From Euryarchaeota archaeon UBA346 (GTDB lineage: Archaea > Thermoplasmatota > E2 > DHVEG-1), in the NCBI GenBank assembly GCA_002496355.1, contig DAJP01000122.1, positions 1 through 8,143 on the forward strand: a stretch of DNA of 8,143 bases, written 5' to 3'. The notes under the pieces are model-generated. The model did not search any database and was not told the origin of the DNA. It saw only the letters and a program-made list of their open reading frames with translations. The stretch's first letter is position 1; the number at the start of each line of letters is the position of its first letter. A program made the position numbers and the translations under genes. Below are positions 1 to 5,632 of this stretch, piece by piece.

Positions 1-47
1 AAGGTTTTGTTATCAGTGTCTCCTTATGTGGTTTTTGGATTAGCTGT

Positions 48-62
48 CGATGAAAATCATCG
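48..62. promoter_or_regulatory. Inverted repeat, candidate operator
   Basis: A perfect 6-base inverted repeat (CGATGA, three A's, TCATCG) ends two bases before the TATA-like box at 64-72. In archaea this is where the BRE lies and where a bound repressor would block TBP/TFB. The downstream gene encodes a ribbon-helix-helix protein, a family that often autoregulates through short palindromes, so an autoregulatory operator is a reasonable inference. The arms are short enough to arise by chance. Confidence 0.35.
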
Positions 63-63
63 G

Positions 64-72
64 TATTTATAT
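64..72 (+). promoter_or_regulatory. TATA-box promoter of the RHH gene
   Basis: TATTTATAT fits an archaeal TATA box. A transcript start about 26 bases downstream of its centre falls near 94, giving a leader of about 20 bases before the ATG at 116. The ATG at 80 would lie upstream of that transcript start. The same string followed by TGAT (one base different over 14) recurs before the beta-helix gene at 1446-1459. Confidence 0.5.
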
Positions 73-115
73 GTGATGAATGTATTTACCTGCTCGGGAT
101 TGGGATGGGATCAAT

Positions 116-580
116 ATGGGTAAAACCATTGCACTGAAACTTACGAAGAAAGAAGAACAGTTTATTTCAGAGGTCAACAGCAAGGGGATGACCAATAGTG
201 AGCTGTTACGGTCTGCGTTGCGTCAATATGTTCAGAGTATGCAGGAGGTTTCGTCTGAGGGGTCGCAGATGAAAAATATCTTTGTGAAACAGGAAAATGT
301 ATCTGCAGATTTTCTTGATATAGTTCAGCAGCTGAAATCAGATATGCAAGTGGTTCAAGGTCAGTTGGAGAGGATACAAAAACAGGTGGAGAACGATGTG
401 CAGACGTTGCAACAACAGCTGTCGCTTCTCACCGCCATGGCTCCTAATCTTGCCCAATGCACTTCATCAGAAAAACAGGAGAATCTCTATGATGTCCATC
501 AGCAGATTGACCAGTTTTTATGCAAACAGACGCATCAGAATGCTGTGAAAGAAGAGACGGTAAAGAATTCGATGGATTAG
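116..580 (+). CDS. Ribbon-helix-helix protein with C-terminal coiled coil
   Basis: Encodes 154 aa from the chosen start, a probable DNA-binding transcriptional regulator of the ribbon-helix-helix (CopG/MetJ-like) fold. Residues 3-9 (KTIALKL) form the DNA-contacting beta strand. Residues 11-22 and 26-40 (TNSELLRSALRQYV) form the two helices, with the usual 'S-E-L-L-R-x-A-L' second helix. Residues about 65-115 are rich in Q, E, K, L and V with heptad-like spacing and predict a coiled coil; the tail is polar and Gln-rich. This is longer than minimal RHH repressors (45-90 aa), so the coiled coil probably mediates oligomerisation or partner binding. An upstream in-frame ATG at 80 was rejected because it precedes the expected transcript start, and because GGGATGGGATC, resembling an archaeal ribosome binding site, lies just before 116. 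The stop overlaps the convergent response regulator by four bases, and an inverted repeat upstream suggests autoregulation. The DNA target is unknown. Confidence 0.8.
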   Translation: MGKTIALKLTKKEEQFISEVNSKGMTNSELLRSALRQYVQSMQEVSSEGSQMKNIFVKQENVSADFLDIVQQLKSDMQVVQGQLERIQKQVENDVQTLQQQLSLLTAMAPNLAQCTSSEKQENLYDVHQQIDQFLCKQTHQNAVKEETVKNSMD

Positions 581-945
581 GAAGAATAATAGCTTTTTAC
601 GGTTTGTAAGAGTCGCTGGTTGTCGAATGGTTTTGTGATATAGTTCCGTATATATTTTTTCAGGTCATCAAACTTCCAGTCGCATTCATCCTTTGCTGAT
701 ACCATTGTGATGATGTTGTCTTTATTGAGGCCTTTTGCGACGATCTGGCGGATCGTTGTCCATCCGTCCATGTGAGGCATCATGATGTCCATCAGGATGA
801 CTCCTTTGAACCCGTGTTCGAGTTCGTCGATACAGTCTTTTCCGCAGGGGACGGTGTACACCTCAAATCCCTCTGCCTCAAAAAGCTCCCGTATGGATAT
901 GAGAATATCAGGGTCATCATCGACAATCATTAATTTTTTGTGCAT
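577..945 (-). CDS. Stand-alone receiver-domain response regulator (CheY-like)
   Basis: A 122-aa protein that is entirely one receiver (REC) domain. It should accept a phosphoryl group from a histidine kinase and signal by protein-protein contact, since no output domain follows. The hallmark residues are present: acidic cluster D9-D10-D11, phosphoacceptor D53 within LMDIMMP, the conserved MDGW at 59-62, switch S83 and K105 in TKPF. The D-x-M-M-P-x-M-D-G-W form with a Y-I-T-K-P-F end is typical of stand-alone archaeal receivers. No kinase is encoded in the window, so the partner must be elsewhere. The neighbour on the same strand, 102 bases upstream, is the small paralogue A; the RHH gene converges on it with overlapping stops. 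The start has no clear ribosome binding site but sits suitably close to a TATA-like box at 984-989, so a short-leader or leaderless message is likely. Confidence 0.95.
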   Translation of the reverse strand: MHKKLMIVDDDPDILISIRELFEAEGFEVYTVPCGKDCIDELEHGFKGVILMDIMMPHMDGWTTIRQIVAKGLNKDNIITMVSAKDECDWKFDDLKKYIRNYITKPFDNQRLLQTVKSYYSS

Positions 946-983
946 CCGTACGTGAAATACCTATGAAGCATATTAATTTTTTG

Positions 984-989
984 TTTATA
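984..989 (-). promoter_or_regulatory. TATA-box promoter of the response regulator
   Basis: On the minus strand the sequence reads TATAAA, about 40 bases before the ATG at 945. This predicts transcription starting near 961 with a leader of about 16 bases, so the response regulator need not depend on read-through from paralogue A. The call rests on consensus and spacing only. Confidence 0.4.
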
Positions 990-1022
990 GTGTTACAAAA
1001 ATACTTTTGCTATTCTTCTTTT

Positions 1023-1028
1023 AAAAAA
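1023..1028 (-). terminator. Possible oligo-T terminator after paralogue A
   Basis: The minus strand has a run of six T's about 20 bases after the stop of paralogue A. Archaeal RNA polymerase commonly terminates on such T-rich runs without a strong hairpin. It would separate paralogue A from the response regulator, which has its own TATA-like box just beyond. Runs of this length also occur by chance in AT-rich spacers. Confidence 0.3.
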
Positions 1029-1047
1029 TTTGGATTGTTCCAGCTCT

Positions 1048-1302
1048 TTAGATTATCATCGGGTCGAATGGATCTGAGTTCTCCGGTGTCTTACCCTGGG
1101 CCCGTCCATTCATTTTCTTTGCGATATGGTACAAAAAATTCCTTTCGACGGTTTCAACCTGTCGTTTACTCAGATTTGTCTTTCGTATCAATATCTCTCC
1201 TTTTTCATTGATGACTTCGATAATGCCTTTCTCCGGGTCGGATAGCACTTTAAAAGTCTTGCCTTTTGTTTGGAGTAAAACCCAGATATGTTCGCTTGCC
1301 AT
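1048..1302 (-). CDS. Small conserved protein of unknown function, paralogue A
   Basis: An 84-aa protein with no recognised domain. It is accepted as real because a homologue is encoded at 5233-5460 on the same strand. Aligned without gaps they share K18, S21, E24, G26, I28, E33, I37, R40, T42, L44-S45, Q48-V49, T51, E53, F56 and K63 (numbering of A), about 17 identities in 58 columns by hand. Residues 5-40 alternate hydrophobic and polar residues, suggesting a small beta sheet (IWVLL, KTFKVL, GIIEVI, EILIRK). The conserved LSxxQVxTxE segment at 44-64 predicts an amphipathic helix. The last 20 residues are a polar, proline-containing tail absent from B. There is no signal peptide or membrane segment, so it is likely cytoplasmic. 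A possible ribosome binding site (AAGGAA) precedes the ATG. It is transcribed divergently from the beta-helix gene. A role as a small regulator or adaptor is only a guess. Confidence 0.82.
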   Translation of the reverse strand: MASEHIWVLLQTKGKTFKVLSDPEKGIIEVINEKGEILIRKTNLSKRQVETVERNFLYHIAKKMNGRAQGKTPENSDPFDPMII

Positions 1303-1333
1303 GAGAATTCCTTTTTTATATATATTTTGGTTG

Positions 1334-1350
1334 ATTTATCAGTATATAAA
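1334..1350 (-). promoter_or_regulatory. AT-rich promoter element of paralogue A
   Basis: The plus strand reads ATTTATCAGTATATAAA; on the minus strand it contains TTTATATA, a good TATA box. Its centre near 1345 predicts a start near 1319 and a leader of about 17 bases before the ATG at 1302. Fifteen of the 17 bases match the element at 5497-5513 upstream of paralogue B. In both cases ATATATTTT (plus strand) lies a few bases closer to the gene. Confidence 0.5.
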
Positions 1351-1445
1351 CATTCCGAAAAAATACAGGAGAAAAAACCTCTTCACCATTAGGAGTCGTA
1401 TCAGGAGAGAGGGCGATATTTCCACCTTGGTAGTTTTCCACCCCA

Positions 1446-1455
1446 TATTTATATA
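1446..1455 (+). promoter_or_regulatory. TATA-box promoter of the beta-helix/PKD gene
   Basis: TATTTATATA preceded by CCACCCCA fits an archaeal TATA box and predicts transcription starting near 1477. The first in-frame ATG of the downstream gene, at 1455, lies inside this box and cannot be used by that transcript. This supports the start at 1509/1512, which has GGAGATGG at 1491-1498 as ribosome binding site. Confidence 0.55.
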
Positions 1456-1508
1456 TGATTACTAAGAGAATTGAACATGGTAGGAAAATAGGAGATGGAA
1501 CGGGATTG

Positions 1509-3404
1509 ATGATGTCACAGAAAAAAAGTAGTATAGTTTTCATCATGAGTCTGCTGATGGTTGGTGCAGCTGGAAACCTCTTTCTGATTGACGGGGCTCA
1601 TGCTTCTGGGATGACTCTCTATGTTGATGATAGTAACATCGCCGGACCATGGAACGGGACGCAAGACCATCCGTATCGGACCATCCATGATGCGATGACG
1701 GTCGCAATCGATGGTGACAGTATTTTCGTGTACAGTGGGACTTATGCAGAAAAAATTGATATCACTCTAGATCTGACGATACAAGGAGAAAACAAAGACA
1801 CCACCTATATCGATGGTGGCGGGTCTGGTCATGTCATCAACGCCCACGGGACATTTGGTGGGGAAATTCAGGTTATTCTGAAATATCTCACGATTCGGAA
1901 CGCGGGTGGTAGCGGTTTTGACTGTGTCACATTTTCGTATGTGACCGGGGGTGAAATCTCCAATAACAAAATCCTGAACAGTCAAGAGGGAGAAGGAATT
2001 TCCATCGATCATTGCCAGGGAGTAACGATCCGTGGGAACACCATAACGAACAATAAAGTCGCAGGGGTGAGCCTGACTGCATCAGGACAAAACATCATTG
2101 ACCAGAACATGATTTCGAGTAACCAGAAAGGGATTCATCTCGCATCGTTCTCAGCCAATAACCAGATAACCAGCAATACAATTCGTGACAACACGGTCTA
2201 CGGGATCTATATCGTTCAGTCGTCTAGTAACGTCTTCTCAAGAAATGATTTTACCCAGAACAACCTGAACGCACAGGATCCGTCGTCCAACACATGGAGT
2301 CTAGACGGCCAGGGGAACTATTGGGATGATTATGACAACTATGATAACAACAGCGATGGGATAGGTGATACCCCCTATCTAGTCCCTGGTGGGAGTAACG
2401 TCGATGCGTACCCCCTCGGATACTTCAAACAACCAGAGATTCCAGGAGAACAAAACCAGCCTCCCGTTGCTGTTTCCATTAGCATTTCAAATACATCAGT
2501 CCTTCAATATACGACGATAACCTTCTCAGGGGAAGGAATCGACACTGACGGGTATATCGATGGGTATCAATGGCGATCCAGTCTTGATGGCATACTAAGC
2601 TATCAGCAAACGTTTAGCAACTCGACTCTTTCCATTGGAACCCATACGATTTATTTCAAAGTCATGGATAACGATGGAGCATGGTCTAGTGAGAAAACAG
2701 CGACCATCACTGTCGATTCTACGGTGAATCAAGCACCAATCGCATCTATTGATGAAATAACGCCAAACCCAGCGATACAGGGGGAATCGGTTATTTTCCG
2801 TGGTCATGGAACAGATGATGATGGGGTGATCACTGCCTATAAATGGACATCAAGTAAAGACGGTACTATTGGTACGACATCCTCATTTATAAGATCAAAT
2901 CTCTCCTCAGGGACGCATACTATTTATTTCCAGGTGAAGGATGCAACCGAATGGTCGACACAGATCGTATCGAGTTTAACAATACAACGCAACGCATCAG
3001 CAAGTCCAGAGAATCAGGCTCCACATGCGTATCCGGGTGGCCCGTACCTCGGAAAAGTAAACCAAGTAATCAGCTTCAATGGGTCACTGAGTTATGATGA
3101 CAATGGATCGTTGGTTGGATTCTGGAGTTTTGGTGACAATACCACAGGAAACGGCCTTGCCATCACCCATACCTACACAGCACCAGGGACCTATACAGTG
3201 ATCTTCACAGTCACTGATGAGGAAGGTGTGAGTTCAACAGCGACAACCTCAGCAATCATCACCCAAACAGGATCACAGAGCAATCCCTTAGAAGGGTTCT
3301 CCATCGCGGATTTTGAAATCCCGTTCCCCTTACTGATGGCACTGGTCGTCCTCCTCATTGTCGGGATAATCATCGGTTTTATTTTCAAAATAAAACAACG
3401 GTAG
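1509..3404 (+). CDS. Secreted NosD-like beta-helix protein with three PKD-type domains and C-terminal anchor
   Basis: A 631-aa cell-surface protein. Residues 1-32 are a signal peptide (KK, a hydrophobic core at 9-27, then GAHA). Residues about 37-305 are a right-handed parallel beta-helix of the NosD/periplasmic copper-binding repeat type: an opening Y-V-D-D...P-Y-R-T-I-H-D-A segment, repeated N-x-I-x-x-N coils, and the closing GNYWDDYDNYD...DGIGDTPY...DAYPLG. Three PKD/Ig-like domains follow, starting near 316, 407 and 502. The first two resemble each other (D-G-Y/W-S-S, then S-x-G-T-H-T-I-Y-F-x-V); the third has canonical WSFGDN and HTYTAPGTYTV. Residues about 606-627 are a transmembrane helix followed by KIKQR, so the body faces outward. 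Many N-x-S/T sites suggest glycosylation. No nitrous-oxide reductase genes are nearby, so a NosD copper role is not implied; adhesion or polysaccharide binding is more likely. A start at 1455 was rejected because it lies in the TATA box; ATG 1512 is an equal alternative. Confidence 0.9.
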   Translation: MMSQKKSSIVFIMSLLMVGAAGNLFLIDGAHASGMTLYVDDSNIAGPWNGTQDHPYRTIHDAMTVAIDGDSIFVYSGTYAEKIDITLDLTIQGENKDTTYIDGGGSGHVINAHGTFGGEIQVILKYLTIRNAGGSGFDCVTFSYVTGGEISNNKILNSQEGEGISIDHCQGVTIRGNTITNNKVAGVSLTASGQNIIDQNMISSNQKGIHLASFSANNQITSNTIRDNTVYGIYIVQSSSNVFSRNDFTQNNLNAQDPSSNTWSLDGQGNYWDDYDNYDNNSDGIGDTPYLVPGGSNVDAYPLGYFKQPEIPGEQNQPPVAVSISISNTSVLQYTTITFSGEGIDTDGYIDGYQWRSSLDGILSYQQTFSNSTLSIGTHTIYFKVMDNDGAWSSEKTATITVDSTVNQAPIASIDEITPNPAIQGESVIFRGHGTDDDGVITAYKWTSSKDGTIGTTSSFIRSNLSSGTHTIYFQVKDATEWSTQIVSSLTIQRNASASPENQAPHAYPGGPYLGKVNQVISFNGSLSYDDNGSLVGFWSFGDNTTGNGLAITHTYTAPGTYTVIFTVTDEEGVSSTATTSAIITQTGSQSNPLEGFSIADFEIPFPLLMALVVLLIVGIIIGFIFKIKQR

Positions 3405-3450
3405 GGGCACAGGACATCTTCTAAAATGGGAAAATGCTGAAAGATGAACA

Positions 3451-3460
3451 AAAAAATATA
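3451..3460 (+). promoter_or_regulatory. TATA-like promoter of the pilin-like gene
   Basis: AAAAAATATA followed by AG is a plausible archaeal TATA box in the 90-base gap after the beta-helix gene. It predicts a transcript start near 3482. This excludes the GTG at 3462 and the ATG at 3477 as starts and leaves the ATG at 3495. No convincing terminator for the preceding gene was seen in the gap. Confidence 0.4.
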
Positions 3461-3494
3461 AGTGATAGAGTACGATATGGTTGTGGTCGAGGAG

Positions 3495-4400
3495 ATGAAA
3501 CGAAGAACATTCGGGATGCAAAATAAAGCTGTTGCTGGTGTCATAGAAGCTCTCTTAATGGTTGCCCTAGTATCGATAGTGCTTTCAGTGGTTCAACTCG
3601 TCTATATCCCTCAGGTGATGGAGCAAAGGGAGTCGGATCATATGGATCTTGTGTCGAACCAGATTTCCTTACTTAAATCCATGATAGATGTACAAGGTAT
3701 GACAAAATCTTCAACACCAATATCTTCGATGATAACATTAGGAAGTAAAGAACTACCTTATTTCGTTACTGTAAAAGCGTTTGGTTTACTTAGTACAGAT
3801 GAAGATGTTGGTTATAAAATAGTTATGAATCCACCCCCAACTCCAGGTTTACCTGCTAAATTTAGCTCTAGTGGAACTACAATTCCTCTTGCTTCAATTA
3901 AATATGAGGCAGATAACTCTTATTTTACTGACCAAATGTATATCTTAGAAGGTGGGGGTCTGATTGTTACTCAACCAGATGGCACACCGGTCATGAGAGC
4001 GAATCCATATATTTCAGTGGAGAATAAAACAAGAATCAACATTCATTACGATTTCCCATATATAATATCTCTTTCTGGGAAAAACATGACCTCGGGTGAA
4101 GGTAATTGTTTTATCCGTACCAATTATTCTACGAATGCTACCTATCGTTATGCAGTTGGCAGTGTATCTGAAGGTTATGGGAACACATCTATCAAAATTT
4201 ATACGAAATACCCGAATGCTTGGAATGAATCCCTTCATGATTTATTGGGAATGTATGCAACCGCTTCAAACCCATGCATTAATATTATCCCACATCTTTC
4301 ACAGAATTATATCGAAATTAAACCAGGAACAAAAGGCATCAATTTTAATCTGAATGTTATTACTATTTACGTCCAGATCGGTCAGGGATGGATCCTATAG
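3495..4400 (+). CDS. Large pilin-like secreted protein
   Basis: A 301-aa protein with an archaeal type IV pilin-like N-terminus: a basic stretch (KRRTFGMQNKA, residues 2-12), then the hydrophobic V-A-G-V-I-E-A-L-L-M-V segment at 13-38 with a glutamate at 18. This resembles the AVSxVIG start of archaeal pilins and pilin-like surface proteins processed by a FlaK/EppA-type peptidase. Cleavage after A12 is possible but not certain, and the segment may simply be an N-terminal anchor. The remaining ~260 residues are beta-rich and not recognised. They contain just two cysteines (C205, C261) and six N-glycosylation sequons between N177 and N244, fitting an extracellular protein. It is longer than typical pilins (100-200 aa). 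GC content is low, about 33% in sampled stretches against about 46% in neighbours. It precedes the KaiC-like ATPase gene by 59 bases without an obvious intervening promoter. GAGGAG abuts the chosen ATG, so the exact start is uncertain. Confidence 0.78.
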   Translation: MKRRTFGMQNKAVAGVIEALLMVALVSIVLSVVQLVYIPQVMEQRESDHMDLVSNQISLLKSMIDVQGMTKSSTPISSMITLGSKELPYFVTVKAFGLLSTDEDVGYKIVMNPPPTPGLPAKFSSSGTTIPLASIKYEADNSYFTDQMYILEGGGLIVTQPDGTPVMRANPYISVENKTRINIHYDFPYIISLSGKNMTSGEGNCFIRTNYSTNATYRYAVGSVSEGYGNTSIKIYTKYPNAWNESLHDLLGMYATASNPCINIIPHLSQNYIEIKPGTKGINFNLNVITIYVQIGQGWIL

Positions 4401-4459
4401 AAGGATTATTGAGTTTTCGGAAACGTTACAGAAGGAGTTGAATCAAGAACGGTTTTGCT

Positions 4460-5242
4460 ATGGCTGAGGTCAAACTTCAACAGAAAAAGGAAGAAGAGCT
4501 CATAATGAAAACCCGTATCCCTGGGTTTGATGAGTTATTTTCAGAAGGGGGCATCCCAAGGCGGAATTCTGTGTTGGTCGCAGGGGGAACCGGCACCGGG
4601 AAAAGCACGTTGTGCAGACAGATCTGTTATAATCTCGTCACCCAGGAAAAACATTGTATGTATGTCAGCTTCGAGGAGAGCATCGAGAAGATTGAACGCA
4701 GTATGGTTGCTTTTGGGTGGGATGCGAAGAAATATGTTGAATCTGGGTATCTGCTCATTCAGAAGATAAATCCTCTCGATATTCTGCGTATGAAGTTTGG
4801 GTCGGTGAGTGGATCAGGGTCAGCTACTGAGTTGTCGTATAAGATCAAGCCGCTCATTATTCCGAAGGATTTTAACCCTGAGGTCATCGTGGTAGATTCA
4901 TTGACTGCTATCATTTCTGCCTCGATTAGTAAGGAGAAGAACTATCGGGTGTATCTGCAGCAACTGTTCACTTTTTTTGAAGAAACCGGGGCGACGTCGT
5001 TTCTTATCACAGAGACCGATCCGCTACCGACACGGTTTAGTGACACAGGGATTGAGGAGTTTTTAGCGGACGGGATTTTGGTGTTGTATAATATCCAGCG
5101 TGGGGATCGCCGGGAAAGCGCCATTGAGGTGCTCAAGATGAGGTATTCAAATCATCAGAAGAAGGTGTTTTCTATGGCGATATCCACTGATGGGATAAAA
5201 ATTTACCCGGAAAGACAGGTGTTGCTCCCTATTTACAAATAG
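4460..5242 (+). CDS. KaiC-like (RAD55-type) RecA-fold ATPase
   Basis: A 260-aa cytoplasmic ATPase with one KaiC/RAD55-type RecA domain. The sequence shows the N-terminal IPGFDELF...GGIP motif (20-33), Walker A GGTGTGKST (42-50), the KaiC-type SFEES with the E72-E73 catalytic pair, Walker B VIVVDS with D146, the FLADGILVLY strand near the C-terminus, and the KMR finger at 226-228 followed by H232. It therefore appears fully competent for ATP binding and hydrolysis. Single-domain KaiC homologues are abundant in archaea, where they act in signalling or, as FlaH, in archaellum assembly. The pilin-like gene upstream makes a surface-appendage link conceivable, but no FlaI/FlaJ genes are present. 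The ATG at 4460 has only a distant AAGGAG (about 4431); M16 at 4505 is an alternative that keeps the whole domain. The 3' end overlaps the convergent paralogue B by 10 bases. The plus strand here is strongly G+T-rich. Confidence 0.93.
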   Translation: MAEVKLQQKKEEELIMKTRIPGFDELFSEGGIPRRNSVLVAGGTGTGKSTLCRQICYNLVTQEKHCMYVSFEESIEKIERSMVAFGWDAKKYVESGYLLIQKINPLDILRMKFGSVSGSGSATELSYKIKPLIIPKDFNPEVIVVDSLTAIISASISKEKNYRVYLQQLFTFFEETGATSFLITETDPLPTRFSDTGIEEFLADGILVLYNIQRGDRRESAIEVLKMRYSNHQKKVFSMAISTDGIKIYPERQVLLPIYK

Positions 5243-5460
5243 GTGTAGGGTTCTTTTCGGTCACCGATTTTGTTCAGGGCGTAGGTCGCAAAAATCATTT
5301 CGATGGTTTTGACTTGTTGTCGACTCAGTCCAGTGCGTCGAAGGATGATGTTGTCGCATTCGTCGTAGATGGAGATGGTGCCTGATTCTTTGTTCGAGAT
5401 GGCTTTGAGTATTCGGTTGTTTTGCACCCAGATCCAGATTTTTATGCCCTTGGTGGTCAT
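5233..5460 (-). CDS. Small conserved protein of unknown function, paralogue B
   Basis: A 75-aa protein homologous to paralogue A at 1048-1302 and otherwise unrecognised. It has the same layout: alternating strands at 6-42 (IKIWIWV, RILKAIS, GTISIY, IILRR), then TGLSRQQVKTIE leading into a helix up to about residue 66. It ends shortly after, without the polar tail of A. An upstream in-frame ATG at 5475 exists. The start at 5460 is preferred because it lines up with the start of A to within one residue, because GTGAG lies just upstream, and because the TATA element at 5497-5513 predicts transcription beginning near 5482. There is no signal peptide or membrane helix. The gene overlaps the end of the convergent KaiC-like ATPase by 10 bases and diverges from the second KaiC-like ATPase. 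Its position between two KaiC-type genes hints at a link to them, but paralogue A has no such neighbour. Confidence 0.82.
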   Translation of the reverse strand: MTTKGIKIWIWVQNNRILKAISNKESGTISIYDECDNIILRRTGLSRQQVKTIEMIFATYALNKIGDRKEPYTYL

Positions 5461-5496
5461 GTTACTCACAATCATTTATTGCTGAGATATATTTTA

Positions 5497-5514
5497 ATTT
5501 ATAAATATATAAAT
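5497..5514. promoter_or_regulatory. Symmetrical AT-rich divergent promoter element
   Basis: A perfect 7-base inverted repeat (ATTTATA, AATA, TATAAAT) gives a TATA box on each strand. Leftward, TTTATATAT predicts a start near 5482 for paralogue B. Rightward, TATATAAAT predicts a start near 5534 for the KaiC-like gene at 5633, though ATACTAAAA at 5533-5541 and TTATACAC boxes near 5594 and 5608 are alternatives. Bases 5497-5513 match 15 of 17 bases at 1334-1350 before paralogue A. The remainder of 5461-5632 is AT-rich spacer with no gene that I can support. Confidence 0.45.
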
Positions 5515-5619
5515 ATTTTCATAAATGTTAATATACTAAAAAGAAACCATGCGAATAATCCGCATGCAGAAAATGAATAACGACGACAAAATAATTATAC
5601 ACGCATACTTATACACATC

Positions 5620-5630
5620 CGAGGGTGGAT
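5620..5630 (+). promoter_or_regulatory. Strong ribosome binding site deciding the second KaiC-like start
   Basis: GAGGGTGGATC closely matches the archaeal anti-16S consensus GGAGGTGATC and lies two bases before the ATG at 5633. It argues against the in-frame ATG at 5549, whose extra 28 residues have no counterpart in the KaiC family. Confidence 0.65.
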
Positions 5631-5632
5631 CA

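Noticed and set aside
80..115. Extended N-terminus of the RHH protein starting at the ATG at 80.
   Set aside because: The ATG lies only about 10 bases after the TATA-like box, before the expected transcript start, and the extra 12 residues are outside the RHH fold.
1..123. Reading frame 1 open from the window edge to a TAA at 121-123, which could be the end of an upstream gene.
   Set aside because: Only about 40 codons with no recognisable motif. It would place the TATA-like box and inverted repeat inside a coding region. An open stretch of this length is not significant, so I cannot support it.
963..1211. An 82-codon plus-strand frame opposite paralogue A.
   Set aside because: It is the complement of the coding strand of paralogue A, which is supported by a homologue. 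Its translation is low-complexity, rich in F, S and R, with no known motif.
1455..1508. Extended N-terminus of the beta-helix protein from the ATG at 1455.
   Set aside because: The codon overlaps the TATA box. The extra 18 residues would put a charged stretch before an already complete signal peptide, and a ribosome binding site lies before 1509.
1208..1546. Plus- and minus-strand frames of about 80 codons across the divergent promoter region.
   Set aside because: They span two promoters and the start of two supported genes, and show no motif, ribosome binding site or homologue in the window.
3414..3445. A CATCTT...AAGATG inverted pair after the beta-helix gene, considered as a terminator hairpin.
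   Set aside because: A six-base stem with a 20-base loop and no following T-run is too weak to call.
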